Of a stretch of DNA of 64,000 nucleotides, positions 1 to 9,157 are shown piece after piece (within the stretch, counting starts at the first letter, position 1; each line of letters opens with the position of its first letter). This stretch comes from Mycobacterium sp. BK086 (GTDB lineage Bacteria; Actinomycetota; Actinomycetes; Mycobacteriales; Mycobacteriaceae): contig SNWL01000003.1 in NCBI GenBank assembly GCA_004362315.1, positions 930,001 through 994,000 of the forward strand. Direction: 5' to 3'. The notes under the pieces are model-generated. The model was given only the letters and a program-made list of their open reading frames with translations. It had not been told where the DNA came from and ran no database searches. Both the position numbers and the translations under genes were made by a program.

Positions 1-2100
1 GACGATCACATCCAGGTGCTCGGCCAACGACAGGAAGCGCAACGTGATGGGCCGCCCGGACTGGTTGAGCCCCAACACATCCCCTTCACGGCGCTCCTGC
101 AGGTCCAGATCGGCCAGCGCGAAACCGTCCAGTGTGCTTGCCACCGCTCGCAACCGGTCGCCCGCCTTGGAATCTTCGGGAAACTTGGTCGCCAACAGGC
201 ACAGGCTGGCGTGCGCACCCCGCCCGATGCGTCCACGCAGCTGGTGCAGCTGGCTGATGCCGAACCGGTCGGCGTCCATCACGACCATCACCGTCGCGTT
301 CGGCACATCGACGCCCACCTCGATCACGGTGGTGCACACCAGGACATCGATCTCACCGGCCCGGAACGACGACATCACCGCGTCCTTCTCATCACCGCTC
401 AATCGGCCGTGCATCAGGCCCAGGCGTAACCCGGACAGCGGACCGTGCCCCAGGTGTTTGAACAGCGCGAGGACGGTCTCGGCGGGCGGACCTGCCTGCT
501 CCCCACTGGCCTTGTCGTCCTCGTCGATGCGTGACGCGACGACGTAGGCCTGCCTGCCCTGGCCGACCTCCTCGATGATCCGCTGCCACGCCCGGGCCAG
601 CCATTGCGGCTTGTCCTTGATGAAGATCGTGTTGGTGGTGATCGGCTGGCGCCCGCGCGGAAGTTCGCGCATCGTCGAGGTTTCCAGGTCGCCGTACACC
701 GTCAGCGCCACCGTGCGCGGGATCGGGGTGGCCGTCATCACCAGCAGATGCGGGGTCAAGCCGTCAGGCGCCTTGGCGCGCAACCGGTCTCGCTGTTCCA
801 CGCCGAACCGGTGCTGTTCGTCGACGACGACGAACCCCAGTCGGTGGAACTCCACCGCATCCTGCAACAGCGCGTGGGTACCGATGACGATGCCGGCCTC
901 CCCCGAGGCCACCTCGTCACGCACCTGACGCTTCTGCGCCGCCGACATCGATCCGGTCAGCAGTGCCACCCGGGTGGCGCCCTCTTCGCCGCCGAGCTGC
1001 CCTGCCATCGCCAGCTGCCCGAGGACATCGCGGATCGACCGGGCATGTTGGGCGGCAAGGACTTCCGTCGGAGCCAGTAGCGCGCACTGGTAGCCGGCGT
1101 CGACCATCTGCAGCATCGCCAACACCGACACGATCGTCTTGCCCGAGCCGACCTCGCCCTGCAACAGCCGGTTCATCGGCTTGGTCGTAGCCAATTCGCG
1201 GGCGACCACGCCCAGCACCTCCTGCTGCCCCGCCGTCAGCTCGAACGGCAGGCGCTCCAGCAACGCGGCGGCCAACCCGTCGTGACGATGCGGTGCGGGC
1301 GGGCCGGACTCGCCGAGCTCGCCGTGCCTGCGCTCGGCCAGCGCCCACTGCATGCCGACGGCTTCGTCGAACCGCAGCCGTTCGCGGGCCGCCTCGCGTT
1401 CGGGTTCACGCTCGGCGATGTGGATGTCACGCAGCGCGGTGCCCTCGTCGATCAGGCCGCGCTGCTGCACAACGGTTTTCGGCAGCGGGTCGACGATCGG
1501 GTCGAGCACGGCCAGCACCTGCTGCACGCAGGCGTAGATATCCCAGCTCTGCAGCTTGGCGCTGGCCGGATAGATCGGAAAGAAGTCGCGCTCGAACGCC
1601 GACATCGTCAGCTCACCGGCCTGCGACGTCGAGGTGTCGGCGATCGCCTTGAGCGACCTGCTGCCGAACACCCGGCCCTTCGGCGAGTTGAGCGCCAAGA
1701 AGTCCGGGTGGGTCAGCTGCATATTGCCTTTGAAGAAGCCGACCTCCCCGGAGAGCATCAAGCGGACGCCCTCGATCAATTCCTTCTTGAGCCACTTGGC
1801 GTTGAAGAACGTCGCGGTGACCTTCCTCCTGCCCTTCCCCAGCGTGATCACCAGGTACTCGCGTTTGGGCTGGCGATTGGTCCAGCGCACCTCCGCCTTC
1901 TCGATCTCGCCGACCAGGGTGATGTGCTCGCCCTCTTCCGGCGGGGCTTCATCCTCACCCCACACGGACATGCCGTGGATGTACTTGCGCGGGTAGTGCC
2001 GCAACAGATCGTCGACGGTCTGGATACCGAAGACGTCGTCGAGCAGGCCGGCGGCCTTGCCGCCGAGGATCCCGTCGAGCCGGTCACTGAGATTGACCAC
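1..2100 (-). CDS. recG: ATP-dependent DNA helicase RecG (3' end cut off by window edge)
   Basis: RecG is a superfamily 2 helicase that reverses stalled replication forks and branch-migrates Holliday junctions. About 700 codons are visible from a GTG start; the mycobacterial protein is roughly 740 residues, so only the extreme C-terminus lies beyond base 1. The N-terminal part reads NLSDRLDG and later VDDLLRHYPRKY, typical of the RecG wedge region. The start lies two bases after the stop of the upstream DAK2-domain gene, so the two are probably co-transcribed and translationally coupled. The same pair is adjacent in M. tuberculosis (Rv2974c-Rv2973c). Identification rests on family resemblance and synteny; the helicase motifs were not traced one by one. 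Confidence 0.92.
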   Translation of the reverse strand, partial: MVNLSDRLDGILGGKAAGLLDDVFGIQTVDDLLRHYPRKYIHGMSVWGEDEAPPEEGEHITLVGEIEKAEVRWTNRQPKREYLVITLGKGRRKVTATFFNAKWLKKELIEGVRLMLSGEVGFFKGNMQLTHPDFLALNSPKGRVFGSRSLKAIADTSTSQAGELTMSAFERDFFPIYPASAKLQSWDIYACVQQVLAVLDPIVDPLPKTVVQQRGLIDEGTALRDIHIAEREPEREAARERLRFDEAVGMQWALAERRHGELGESGPPAPHRHDGLAAALLERLPFELTAGQQEVLGVVARELATTKPMNRLLQGEVGSGKTIVSVLAMLQMVDAGYQCALLAPTEVLAAQHARSIRDVLGQLAMAGQLGGEEGATRVALLTGSMSAAQKRQVRDEVASGEAGIVIGTHALLQDAVEFHRLGFVVVDEQHRFGVEQRDRLRAKAPDGLTPHLLVMTATPIPRTVALTVYGDLETSTMRELPRGRQPITTNTIFIKDKPQWLARAWQRIIEEVGQGRQAYVVASRIDEDDKASGEQAGPPAETVLALFKHLGHGPLSGLRLGLMHGRLSGDEKDAVMSSFRAGEIDVLVCTTVIEVGVDVPNATVMVVMDADRFGISQLHQLRGRIGRGAHASLCLLATKFPEDSKAGDRLRAVASTLDGFALADLDLQERREGDVLGLNQSGRPITLRFLSLAEHLDVIV

Positions 2101-2102
2101 GG

Positions 2103-3752
2103 CTACTCCACCCCGATCAGCAGCGCGTCGCCACGGTGACCGGTGGCATAGGTCGCGAATTCGATTCCAGGATGGCGGCGGTGCACGTGTTGCGAAAGCG
2201 CCTCGGCGACAGCCGGATCGGTGTCCTCGCCGATCAGCACGGTCACCAGCTCACCGCCGGCCACCAGCAACAGGTCGATCAGCCCGGTGGCCGCGCCGGC
2301 CACATCCTCGGCGACCACCAGCACCTCGTCACCGGCGATGCCAAGGCCGTCGCCGGGCTCACAACTGCCCGCCCAGGTCAGCGCCTGCTCGGTGGCGGTG
2401 CGCACCGACCCGTGCCGGGCCGCGGCCGCCGCCCTGGCCATCGAGAAACCGTCGTCGACGGCCTGGCGGCTCGGATCGTGGACGGCGAGCGCGGCCAGAC
2501 CCTGCACCATCGATCCGGTCGGCAACGCGACAACGTCTATGCCCCAACCAATTCCGGCCGTACATCCAGCGACCAGCTCCTCGGCCGCCACATAGCCGTT
2601 GGGCAGCACCATCACCTGAGCGGCCCCGGTGTCGACGAGTGCGCGCACGAGTTCCCGCGCGCTGACCCCGTTGGCCGGGTCGGCCAGCCCGGCATCCGGG
2701 CGCAGAACGCAGGCACCCTCCTGGCCGAAAAGCTCTGCGGCGCCGTCGCCGTCGACGACGGCCAGCACCGCACGCTCGCGGCTCCAGCTGCCCGGCGAAA
2801 CCCGGGCAGGGCCCGCGCTGAGCACCGAGATCTGAATGCGGCTGACCGCACCGGCATCCAGTCCGGCTTCCACCGCCGCACCCGCGTCGTCGGTGTGCAC
2901 ATGAATGGAGTAGCGGTCCGCTTCGGTGGATGCGGCGATCGCAACCGAATCGCCGAGCTGCTCCAGCCGGGTGCGCAGCGGGTCGAGGGCGGCGCCGTCG
3001 CAGTCGGCGAGCAGGTACATCACCTCGAACTGCGGCGGCCGCGGTGCGGTGACGGCGCTGTCGAGTCGCGGCGGTCCTGGCTCGTAGGCGTCCCGATGGG
3101 GCGCGTGCCCGGTGACGGTGGCGGTCAGCGCATCAATGAGGACCAGGAATCCGCGCCCGCCCGCGTCCACCACTCCCGCCGCCGCCAGCGCGTCGAGCTG
3201 ATCGGGGGTGCGTTCCAGCGCCGTGACCCCCGCGTCGCCACCGGCGGTCAGCGCCTCGGCCAGCGTCGCCCCCTCGGCGGCGCGCTGCTGGATGGCTTCG
3301 GCGACCGCCTGCAGCACCGACACGATGGTGCCGGCCACCAGCTCGCCGCCCATCGACGACACCACCAGCCCGACGGCGTGCCGCAGCGCCGCTCCGAGCA
3401 GGACGGCGTCGATGTCGGCCAGCGCACCATCGGTGTCTTCTGCCGCGGATGCGGTCACGTCGGCCAGGCCGCGCAGGATCTGCGACAGGATCACCCCGGA
3501 ATTGCCCCGGGCGCCGTGCAGCGCGCCCTCGGACAGCGTGGCGGCCATCAGGCTGACATCACCGGACCCCGCGCCCGATTTCGCCGCGTCCAGCGCCGCG
3601 CTCATGGTGAACAGCAGGTTCGTCCCGGTATCGGAATCGGCCACCGGGAACACGTTGAGCCGGTTGATCTCGTCGGTGTGGGTGATCAGGTCGCCGACGG
3701 CGGTGTGAGCCCAATCGCGCAGGGCCGATGCGTCCAGCCGCCGGTCCGGCAT
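2103..3752 (-). CDS. DAK2-domain protein, FakA-like (fatty acid kinase family)
   Basis: Protein of 549 residues with the three-part layout of FakA: an N-terminal DAK2 (dihydroxyacetone-kinase-like) ATP-binding domain over about residues 10-200, a linker, and a C-terminal DegV-like region. The metal/ATP signature NVFPVADSDTGTN lies at about residues 33-45, with the aspartates that coordinate Mg-ATP. In Firmicutes FakA phosphorylates fatty acids held by a FakB protein; the mycobacterial substrate is unproven. The ATG at 3752 was chosen over a longer in-frame start because GAGGAGG lies six bases upstream. It is transcribed toward recG and diverges from rpmB. In M. tuberculosis the equivalent appears split (Rv2974c/Rv2975c); here it is one intact gene. 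Confidence 0.85.
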   Translation of the reverse strand: MPDRRLDASALRDWAHTAVGDLITHTDEINRLNVFPVADSDTGTNLLFTMSAALDAAKSGAGSGDVSLMAATLSEGALHGARGNSGVILSQILRGLADVTASAAEDTDGALADIDAVLLGAALRHAVGLVVSSMGGELVAGTIVSVLQAVAEAIQQRAAEGATLAEALTAGGDAGVTALERTPDQLDALAAAGVVDAGGRGFLVLIDALTATVTGHAPHRDAYEPGPPRLDSAVTAPRPPQFEVMYLLADCDGAALDPLRTRLEQLGDSVAIAASTEADRYSIHVHTDDAGAAVEAGLDAGAVSRIQISVLSAGPARVSPGSWSRERAVLAVVDGDGAAELFGQEGACVLRPDAGLADPANGVSARELVRALVDTGAAQVMVLPNGYVAAEELVAGCTAGIGWGIDVVALPTGSMVQGLAALAVHDPSRQAVDDGFSMARAAAAARHGSVRTATEQALTWAGSCEPGDGLGIAGDEVLVVAEDVAGAATGLIDLLLVAGGELVTVLIGEDTDPAVAEALSQHVHRRHPGIEFATYATGHRGDALLIGVE

Positions 3753-3916
3753 CGGCACCTCCTCGCGATCCCTGCACACCACACGGCTGTGTCGCGCCAG
3801 CCTATCCAGTTCACCCGACAGTTCGACGCCAGCGGGAGGCGCGACGGTGCAATGTTACGATCGCCGCAGGTCACAGGCGCTTGCGTGGATTCACGGCAGG
3901 ACGACTGGGGAGCATT

Positions 3917-3946
3917 TTGGCGTTCGGTTCACCGGACGGCTATCCT
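3917..3946 (+). promoter_or_regulatory. Candidate promoter for rpmB
   Basis: TTGGCG at 3917-3922 and TATCCT at 3941-3946 are 18 bases apart, which fits a SigA-type promoter, about 70 bases before the L28 start. It lies in the 263-base gap between the divergent DAK2 gene and rpmB. Assigned by eye only. Confidence 0.4.
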
Positions 3947-4015
3947 GGTCAGGTTGTCGGGTCACCCTTCGCAGGTCGTTGGCCCCCTTTGACTACTGAT
4001 TTAGAGGAGTTCTAC

Positions 4016-4210
4016 ATGGCTGCCGTGTGCGATATCTGCGGAAAGGGCCCCGGCTTCGGCAAGTCGGTGTCGCATTCCCATCGCCGGACCAGCCGTCGGT
4101 GGAACCCGAACATCCAGACTGTGCACGCCGTGACCCGTCCCGGTGGCAACAAGCAGCGCGTGAACGTCTGCACGTCCTGCATCAAGGCCGGCAAGGTCAC
4201 CCGCGGCTAA
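4016..4210 (+). CDS. rpmB: 50S ribosomal protein L28 (zinc-ribbon, C+ form)
   Basis: A 64-residue L28 of the large ribosomal subunit. The cysteine pairs CxxC at residues 5-8 and 52-55 are intact, so this is the zinc-binding (C+) paralogue. Mycobacteria often carry a second cysteine-free L28 induced by zinc starvation under Zur; none is in this window. The start is fixed by the AGAGGAG ribosome binding site eight bases upstream. The gene is monocistronic, diverges from the DAK2 gene and converges on ung, with a hairpin between them. Confidence 0.95.
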   Translation: MAAVCDICGKGPGFGKSVSHSHRRTSRRWNPNIQTVHAVTRPGGNKQRVNVCTSCIKAGKVTRG

Positions 4211-4222
4211 TTCCTCTCTTCT

Positions 4223-4248
4223 CGCGCCCAAACCGACGTTTGGCCGCG
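4223..4248. terminator. Hairpin between convergent rpmB and ung
   Basis: An 11-bp stem with one mismatch (4223-4233 with 4238-4248) and a 4-base CGAC loop lies between the two convergent stops. No strong T tract follows, so it would act as an intrinsic terminator of the T-poor kind common in mycobacteria. Confidence 0.5.
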
Positions 4249-4291
4249 AAAGGTCGAGAGAACTCCTGCATAACGTCGATCTCGGCGTGCG

Positions 4292-4975
4292 CTAGGGAAG
4301 CTTCCAGTCGATCGGCTCGGCACCCATCCCGGTCAGCAGTTCGTTGGCGCGGCTGAACGGTCGCGAGCCGAAGAATCCCCGTGATGCCGACAGCGGCGAC
4401 GGGTGCGCCGACTCGATGACGCGCGTATGCCCCAGCATCGGCTTCAGTGTCGACGCATCACGCCCCCACAGAATCGCGACCATCGGCGTGTCACGAGCCA
4501 CCAGTGCGCGGATAGCGCATTCGGTGACCGCTTCCCAGCCCTTGCCGCGGTGCGACGCCGGGGTGCCGGGCTGCACGGTCAGCACTCTGTTGAGCATCAT
4601 CACGCCGCGTTGCGACCACGGCGTGAGGTCGCCGGTGGACGGCTGCGGATAGCCGAGGTCGGCGGTGTACTCACTGAAGATGTTCGACAGGCTGCGCGGC
4701 AGCGGCCGCACGTCGGGCGCCACCGAGAAACTCAGGCCGACCGCATGTCCCGGCGTCGGATAGGGATCCTGGCCGACGATCAGCACCCGCACGTCGTCGA
4801 ACGGGAAGGTGAAGGCGCGCAGCACGTTCGGCCCGGCGGGAAGGTAGCGCCGGCCGGCCGCGATCTCGGCGCGCAGGAACTGGCCCATCTGAGAGATCTG
4901 ATCACTGACCGGGGCCAGTGCCTGCGCCCAGCCGTCGTCGACGAGTTCGGTCAGCGGCCGCGCGGTGGTGGTCAC
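4292..4975 (-). CDS. ung: Uracil-DNA glycosylase
   Basis: Family 1 uracil-DNA glycosylase, which removes uracil from DNA to start base-excision repair. The GTG at 4975 gives 227 residues, the same length as the tuberculosis enzyme; a longer in-frame start 14 codons upstream adds nothing conserved. The catalytic motif GQDPYP is at residues 68-73, with the general-base aspartate at 70, and the DNA-intercalating motif HPSPLS at 191-196. The gene follows thiL by 23 bases on the same strand, so the two probably form an operon. Confidence 0.95.
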   Translation of the reverse strand: MTTTARPLTELVDDGWAQALAPVSDQISQMGQFLRAEIAAGRRYLPAGPNVLRAFTFPFDDVRVLIVGQDPYPTPGHAVGLSFSVAPDVRPLPRSLSNIFSEYTADLGYPQPSTGDLTPWSQRGVMMLNRVLTVQPGTPASHRGKGWEAVTECAIRALVARDTPMVAILWGRDASTLKPMLGHTRVIESAHPSPLSASRGFFGSRPFSRANELLTGMGAEPIDWKLP

Positions 4976-4998
4976 AGACGCCAACCTAACGTCTGCGC

Positions 4999-5955
4999 TC
5001 AGTCGAAGGACTGCCAACCCGCCGAGCCGGCCCAGGGCTGCCCGTCCACCCGGACCTCAGGTGGGCCGTCGACCACCGTGCCGATCACCCGCCAACCCGC
5101 AGGCACCGCACCGGGGAAGCATGCGACGAGCGCGTGATCTTCACCACCCGACAGCACCAGCGACAGCGGGTCGACACCGGCCGCCGTGGCCGCCGCGCTC
5201 ACCGCATCGACGTCGGGCAACAGTCCGTCGGAGACGAGATCGACAGTCACGCCGGAACCTTCGGCGATGTGGCCCAGATCGGCGAGCAGTCCATCGGAGA
5301 CGTCGGTCATCGCCTGGGCGCCGGCTTCCGCGGCCGCTATGCCCTGGCCGTACGGCGGACGCGGCACCAGATGCCAGCCGCGCAGCTCGTCGAATCCTTC
5401 GATTTCCTTATGCCACAACAGATATCCAGCCGCCGAGCGGCCGAGCTCGCCGGCGACGGCCACCACCGAACCGGCGCGCGCACCGCTGCGCAAGACGGGT
5501 GCACGCCCACCCAGATCACCGAGCGCGGTCACCGACACCACCCACTGCGGGCTGGCGACCAGATCGCCACCGACGATCCCGGCGCCCAACGCCAAAGCCT
5601 CCTGCCACATTCCGTCGGCCAGCTCCTGCACCCGCGACACCGCGGTGTCCGGCGGGGCACCGAAGCCGACGACGAACGAGCTACACCGCGCGCCCATCGA
5701 CTCGACGTCTGCGGCGTTCTGCGCGATGGCTTTTCGGCCGACGTCATGGGGTGCCGACCAATCCAGCCGGAAGTGCCTGCCCTCCACCAGCATGTCGGTG
5801 GTGACGACGACCCGCCCGTCGGACGTACTCACCACTGCCGCGTCGTCTCCGGGACCGACGCTCACCCCGGCGGGCTGGCGACGGTCCGATACCAGCCGAT
5901 CGATCATGGCGAACTCGCCCAGCTGGCGCAGATTGGGTTCACAGGAGTCGGCCAC
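4999..5955 (-). CDS. thiL: Thiamine-monophosphate kinase
   Basis: ThiL phosphorylates thiamine monophosphate to thiamine pyrophosphate, the last step of vitamin B1 cofactor synthesis. The 318-residue protein has the AIR-synthase/PurM-like two-domain fold with the signatures GPGDDAAVV and [11 protein letters not shown] near the N-terminus, GIVGGDL mid-protein and SGGEDHAL in the C-terminal half. The GTG at 5955 is preferred because AGGAGGGGAGG precedes it; an ATG eight codons further up has no such site. It heads a likely thiL-ung unit and diverges from the small AsnC-like gene. Confidence 0.93.
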   Translation of the reverse strand: MADSCEPNLRQLGEFAMIDRLVSDRRQPAGVSVGPGDDAAVVSTSDGRVVVTTDMLVEGRHFRLDWSAPHDVGRKAIAQNAADVESMGARCSSFVVGFGAPPDTAVSRVQELADGMWQEALALGAGIVGGDLVASPQWVVSVTALGDLGGRAPVLRSGARAGSVVAVAGELGRSAAGYLLWHKEIEGFDELRGWHLVPRPPYGQGIAAAEAGAQAMTDVSDGLLADLGHIAEGSGVTVDLVSDGLLPDVDAVSAAATAAGVDPLSLVLSGGEDHALVACFPGAVPAGWRVIGTVVDGPPEVRVDGQPWAGSAGWQSFD

Positions 5956-6085
5956 GGCGCCTCCCCTCCTGTCGCACACGCTGATCGGTCCGGCAACCTG
6001 CGGTACGTTTTCTCTGCCGGCCTACGAACACGTCAGTCTAGGGCGGCACCGCACACGGGCGAATATCGAGACGAGGAGGCGACGG

Positions 6086-6322
6086 ATGGTTGAGGCCTAC
6101 ATGCTGATCCAGACCGAGGTCGGCCGCGCCGAGGTCGTCGCCAAGCAGGTGGCCGCACTGCCCGGTGTGCTGTCGGCGGAATACGTGACCGGACCCTATG
6201 ACGTCGTGGTGCGCGTCGGCTCTGCCAGCGAGGACGACCTCGCCGCCACGATCGTGCCGAGCATTCAGCAGATCACGGGGATCACCCGAACCCTGACCTG
6301 CCCCATCGCCGATGCCAACTGA
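6086..6322 (+). CDS. Lrp/AsnC ligand-binding (RAM) domain, stand-alone
   Basis: A 78-residue protein consisting only of the AsnC/Lrp ligand-sensing domain, with the pattern AYMLIQTEVGRAEVV then YVTGPYDVVVRV. It has no helix-turn-helix, so it cannot bind DNA in the usual way. Such stand-alone domains form oligomers and may bind amino acids, but their role is not established. A GAGGAGGC ribosome binding site precedes the ATG. The 3' end overlaps the next gene by 11 bases, indicating translational coupling. Confidence 0.85.
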   Translation: MVEAYMLIQTEVGRAEVVAKQVAALPGVLSAEYVTGPYDVVVRVGSASEDDLAATIVPSIQQITGITRTLTCPIADAN

Positions 6323-6878
6323 GCCTGTCCCCGCCGCCACCGAGGTAAGCCCGCCGGACGGTCCACCCCGCGCCCTGCTGATCGCGGCTGTGGTGGTCGC
6401 GGTGGCCGCGATCGCCGCGGTACTCGGTATCGCTGCCACCCGGCAGGCCCCGGTCCAGCCGGTGGTCATCGCGTCGGTGCCCGCGCCGAAGGCCGACTCC
6501 TCGACGTGCCGGGCCCTTCTCGAGGCCGTGCCCACCAACCTCGGCGAGTTCAAACGCGCGGTCGCGGCAGACCCGGTACCGCCGGGAGCGGCGGCCTGGC
6601 GCGGATCGGCAGACAACTTTCCGGTCATCATGCGATGCGGGATCGACCGGCCCGCCGAGTTCGTGGTCGGCTCCCCCATCCAGATGGTCAATGCCGTCCA
6701 GTGGTTCCGGCTCGACGATCCCGACGTCGACCGCAGCACCTGGGTGACCGTGGACCGGCCGGTCTACGTGGCCCTCACGCTGCCGAACGAGTCGGGGCCG
6801 ACGCCGATCCAGACGCTGTCGGATCTGATCGCACGCACCATGCCCGCGGTTCCGATCGATCCGAACCCGGCGCGCTGA
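6312..6878 (+). CDS. DUF3515-family membrane-anchored protein (Rv2980-like)
   Basis: A 188-residue protein with one hydrophobic segment at about residues 21-43 that would act as a signal anchor, then an extracytoplasmic domain with two cysteines. It matches the mycobacterial family annotated DUF3515, of unknown function; in M. tuberculosis the equivalent lies between thiL and ddlA. It overlaps the RAM-domain gene upstream and ends one base before the convergent ddl stop. Confidence 0.75.
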   Translation: MPTEPVPAATEVSPPDGPPRALLIAAVVVAVAAIAAVLGIAATRQAPVQPVVIASVPAPKADSSTCRALLEAVPTNLGEFKRAVAADPVPPGAAAWRGSADNFPVIMRCGIDRPAEFVVGSPIQMVNAVQWFRLDDPDVDRSTWVTVDRPVYVALTLPNESGPTPIQTLSDLIARTMPAVPIDPNPAR

Positions 6879-6879
6879 G

Positions 6880-7983
6880 TCAGCGCAAGCCGGTCCCGCG
6901 GGCCAGCGCGGTCTCGACCATGGTGGTCACCAGCGTCGGGTAGTCGATGCCGCTGGCCGCCCACATCCTCGGGTACATCGAGATCGTCGTGAACCCCGGC
7001 ATCGTGTTGATCTCGTTGACCACAGGTCCGTCGTCGGTGAGGAAGAAGTCCACTCGGGCCAGGCCCTGACAGTCCAGTGCTTGGAACGTTTGAATTGCCA
7101 AGCGCTGCAATTCGGATGCCACATCGTCGTCGATCTTGGCAGGCACGTCGAGTTCGGCGCCGTCGTCGAGATACTTGGTGGCGAAGTCGTAGAAACCGTC
7201 TTCGCGGCCCCGAACTCCCGCCACCCGGATCTCACCGATCGCGCTGGCTTGCACTGAGCCGTCCGGGAATTCGAGAACTCCGCATTCGAGCTCGCGGCCA
7301 GGAACGGCGGCTTCGATGATCACCTTCGGATCGTGGCGACGGGCCTCGGCGATCGCCAACGTCAGCTCGTCGCCGTTGGTGACTCGGCTGACCCCGATCG
7401 ACGAGCCGCCGCGCGCCGGTTTGACGAACATCGGAAAGCCCAGTCGCTCAATATCATCCAGCGTCGGCGCCGTCTGTTGCGCCCGCAGCACGACGTGGTC
7501 GCCGATCGGCAGGCCGGCGGCGGCCAGCAGCTTCTTGGTGAACTCCTTGTCCATCCCGGCCGCACTGGCGAAGACTCCGGCGCCCACGTAGGGCACGCCC
7601 GCCAGCTCCAGCAGTCCCTGGATGGTGCCGTCCTCGCCGTAGGGGCCGTGCAGGATCGGAAAGACCACGTCGACCGACGTCAGCATCTGGCCGGGAGTCT
7701 GCCCCAACGACACCATCTCACCGGGCCGCACCGGATCGGCCGCCATGACCAGCGCCGTTCCCGACTCCCCGGTGACCTCCGGCAGCGTGCGGTCGGTGAT
7801 CGCCAGGGTTTCGGGACGGCCGTCGGTGAGCACCCACGAGCCCTGCGGGGTGATGCCGACGGGCACGACTTCGAAGCGTTCCGGGTCGAGATTGCGCAGG
7901 ATGCTTCCCGCCGACACACAGGAAATGGCGTGCTCGGAGCTGCGTCCCCCATAGACGACAGCGACACGGATGCGGGAAGTCAC
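6880..7983 (-). CDS. ddl: D-alanine--D-alanine ligase
   Basis: ATP-grasp ligase joining two D-alanines for peptidoglycan precursors; the target of D-cycloserine. The 367-residue protein starts from GTG with [15 protein letters not shown], the first Ddl signature, contains [16 protein letters not shown] (second signature), and has [16 protein letters not shown] near the C-terminus (magnesium and substrate site). It is the last gene of a gpsA, PLP enzyme, ddl run on the minus strand, 60 bases after the PLP enzyme. The same gpsA-ddlA order is found in M. tuberculosis without the intervening gene. Confidence 0.95.
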   Translation of the reverse strand: MTSRIRVAVVYGGRSSEHAISCVSAGSILRNLDPERFEVVPVGITPQGSWVLTDGRPETLAITDRTLPEVTGESGTALVMAADPVRPGEMVSLGQTPGQMLTSVDVVFPILHGPYGEDGTIQGLLELAGVPYVGAGVFASAAGMDKEFTKKLLAAAGLPIGDHVVLRAQQTAPTLDDIERLGFPMFVKPARGGSSIGVSRVTNGDELTLAIAEARRHDPKVIIEAAVPGRELECGVLEFPDGSVQASAIGEIRVAGVRGREDGFYDFATKYLDDGAELDVPAKIDDDVASELQRLAIQTFQALDCQGLARVDFFLTDDGPVVNEINTMPGFTTISMYPRMWAASGIDYPTLVTTMVETALARGTGLR

Positions 7984-8043
7984 AACCTAGAGAGGCTACA
8001 GCCCGGGTATTACCGGCACGATCCGACGCCGTGAACAGGCATT

Positions 8044-9150
8044 TCAGGCTTCGAGCGCGGCCAGGACGTCGGCGACGAGGTCGTCGGTGTCCTCGAGGCC
8101 CGCCGAGATCCGGGCAAACCCGTCGGCCACCGGATCGCCCCAGCGGGCGCGGCGGTCCACCGAGGTGTGGATACCGCCGAAGCTGGTGGAGGCGACCAAC
8201 AGCTCGCTGTGCCGCACCAGCGCATGCACCGCGGCGGCGTCGGCGAGCTCTAGGGACACCAGTCCACCGAAGCGGCGCATCTGAGCGGCGGCCGCCGGAT
8301 GGGACGGGTCGTCGGGCAACCCCGGGTACCGCACCGACCGGATTTTCGCGTGGCCCCGCAGCACCGTCGCGAGGGCCAGCGCGTTCTGGCACTGCCGCTC
8401 GAAGCGCAGCCCGACGCTGCCGAGGCTGCGCAGCACCAGCCAGGCCTCGAACGAACCGAGGATGGCGCCGGACAGCAGCCGCTCACGCTCCAGGGCCGCC
8501 ATCAGCTCGGGGTGGCTGCCCGCCAGATAGCCGGCCAGCAGGTCGCTGTGCCCCGCCAATGCCTTGGTGGCGCTGGCCACGACGAGATCGGCGCCCAGTG
8601 ACAACGGCTGCTGCCCCAGTGGTGTGGCGGTGGTGTTGTCGACCAGCAGCCGCGCGCCCCGGTTACGGCAGATGCCGGCCAGCCGATGCAGATCGACCAC
8701 GTCCAGCGCGGGGTTCGTCGGGGTCTCGGCCAGCACCACATCGGCGCCCTCGGCGGCCTGATAGATCTGCTCGGCGGTCGCCTCGCGGACCGTGACACCA
8801 AGGGGCGCAAGGCTTTCAGCGGCATAACGGCGCACCTGGTAGTAGCCGTCGGCCGGGACGACCAGCACCGAGCCCGGGGTTGCGGTCACCCGCAACGCCG
8901 CGGTGATGGCAGCCATCCCCGACGAGAAGCTCAGCGCGGCGGTGGCGCCTTCCAACTGGGCCAGCGCCGACTCGAGCTGGCGCCAGGTCGGATTGGAGCC
9001 GCGACCATAGGTGTTGGCCTCGCTGCCCTCGTCGTCGGAGAGATGAAACGCCGACGCCAGCACCGGTGCCGGGCCGACCGGCTCGCCCGGAATCGGTTGG
9101 GAGCTAACAGCTTTGACCGCACGAGTGGAGTCGCCGTACTGATCGCTCAT
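8044..9150 (-). CDS. Cys/Met-metabolism PLP-dependent enzyme (cystathionine gamma-lyase/synthase family)
   Basis: A 368-residue fold-type I PLP enzyme. The cofactor-binding lysine lies in VVASATKALAGHSDLLAG, and YGRGSNPTWRQLE and the SSGMAAI loop are typical of the cystathionine gamma-synthase/lyase and methionine gamma-lyase superfamily. Which reaction it catalyses cannot be read from sequence. The ATG at 9150 was chosen because it lies seven bases after the gpsA stop and starts the conserved region; the longer in-frame ORF runs into gpsA. The gene is inserted between gpsA and ddl, which are adjacent in the tuberculosis order. Confidence 0.85.
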   Translation of the reverse strand: MSDQYGDSTRAVKAVSSQPIPGEPVGPAPVLASAFHLSDDEGSEANTYGRGSNPTWRQLESALAQLEGATAALSFSSGMAAITAALRVTATPGSVLVVPADGYYQVRRYAAESLAPLGVTVREATAEQIYQAAEGADVVLAETPTNPALDVVDLHRLAGICRNRGARLLVDNTTATPLGQQPLSLGADLVVASATKALAGHSDLLAGYLAGSHPELMAALERERLLSGAILGSFEAWLVLRSLGSVGLRFERQCQNALALATVLRGHAKIRSVRYPGLPDDPSHPAAAAQMRRFGGLVSLELADAAAVHALVRHSELLVASTSFGGIHTSVDRRARWGDPVADGFARISAGLEDTDDLVADVLAALEA

Positions 9151-9157
9151 CGGGTGC

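Noticed and set aside
2136..3992. Plus-strand ORF of 618 codons
   Set aside because: Antisense to the DAK2-domain gene; the residue bias (Arg, His, Gln, Gly) is that of a shadow frame.
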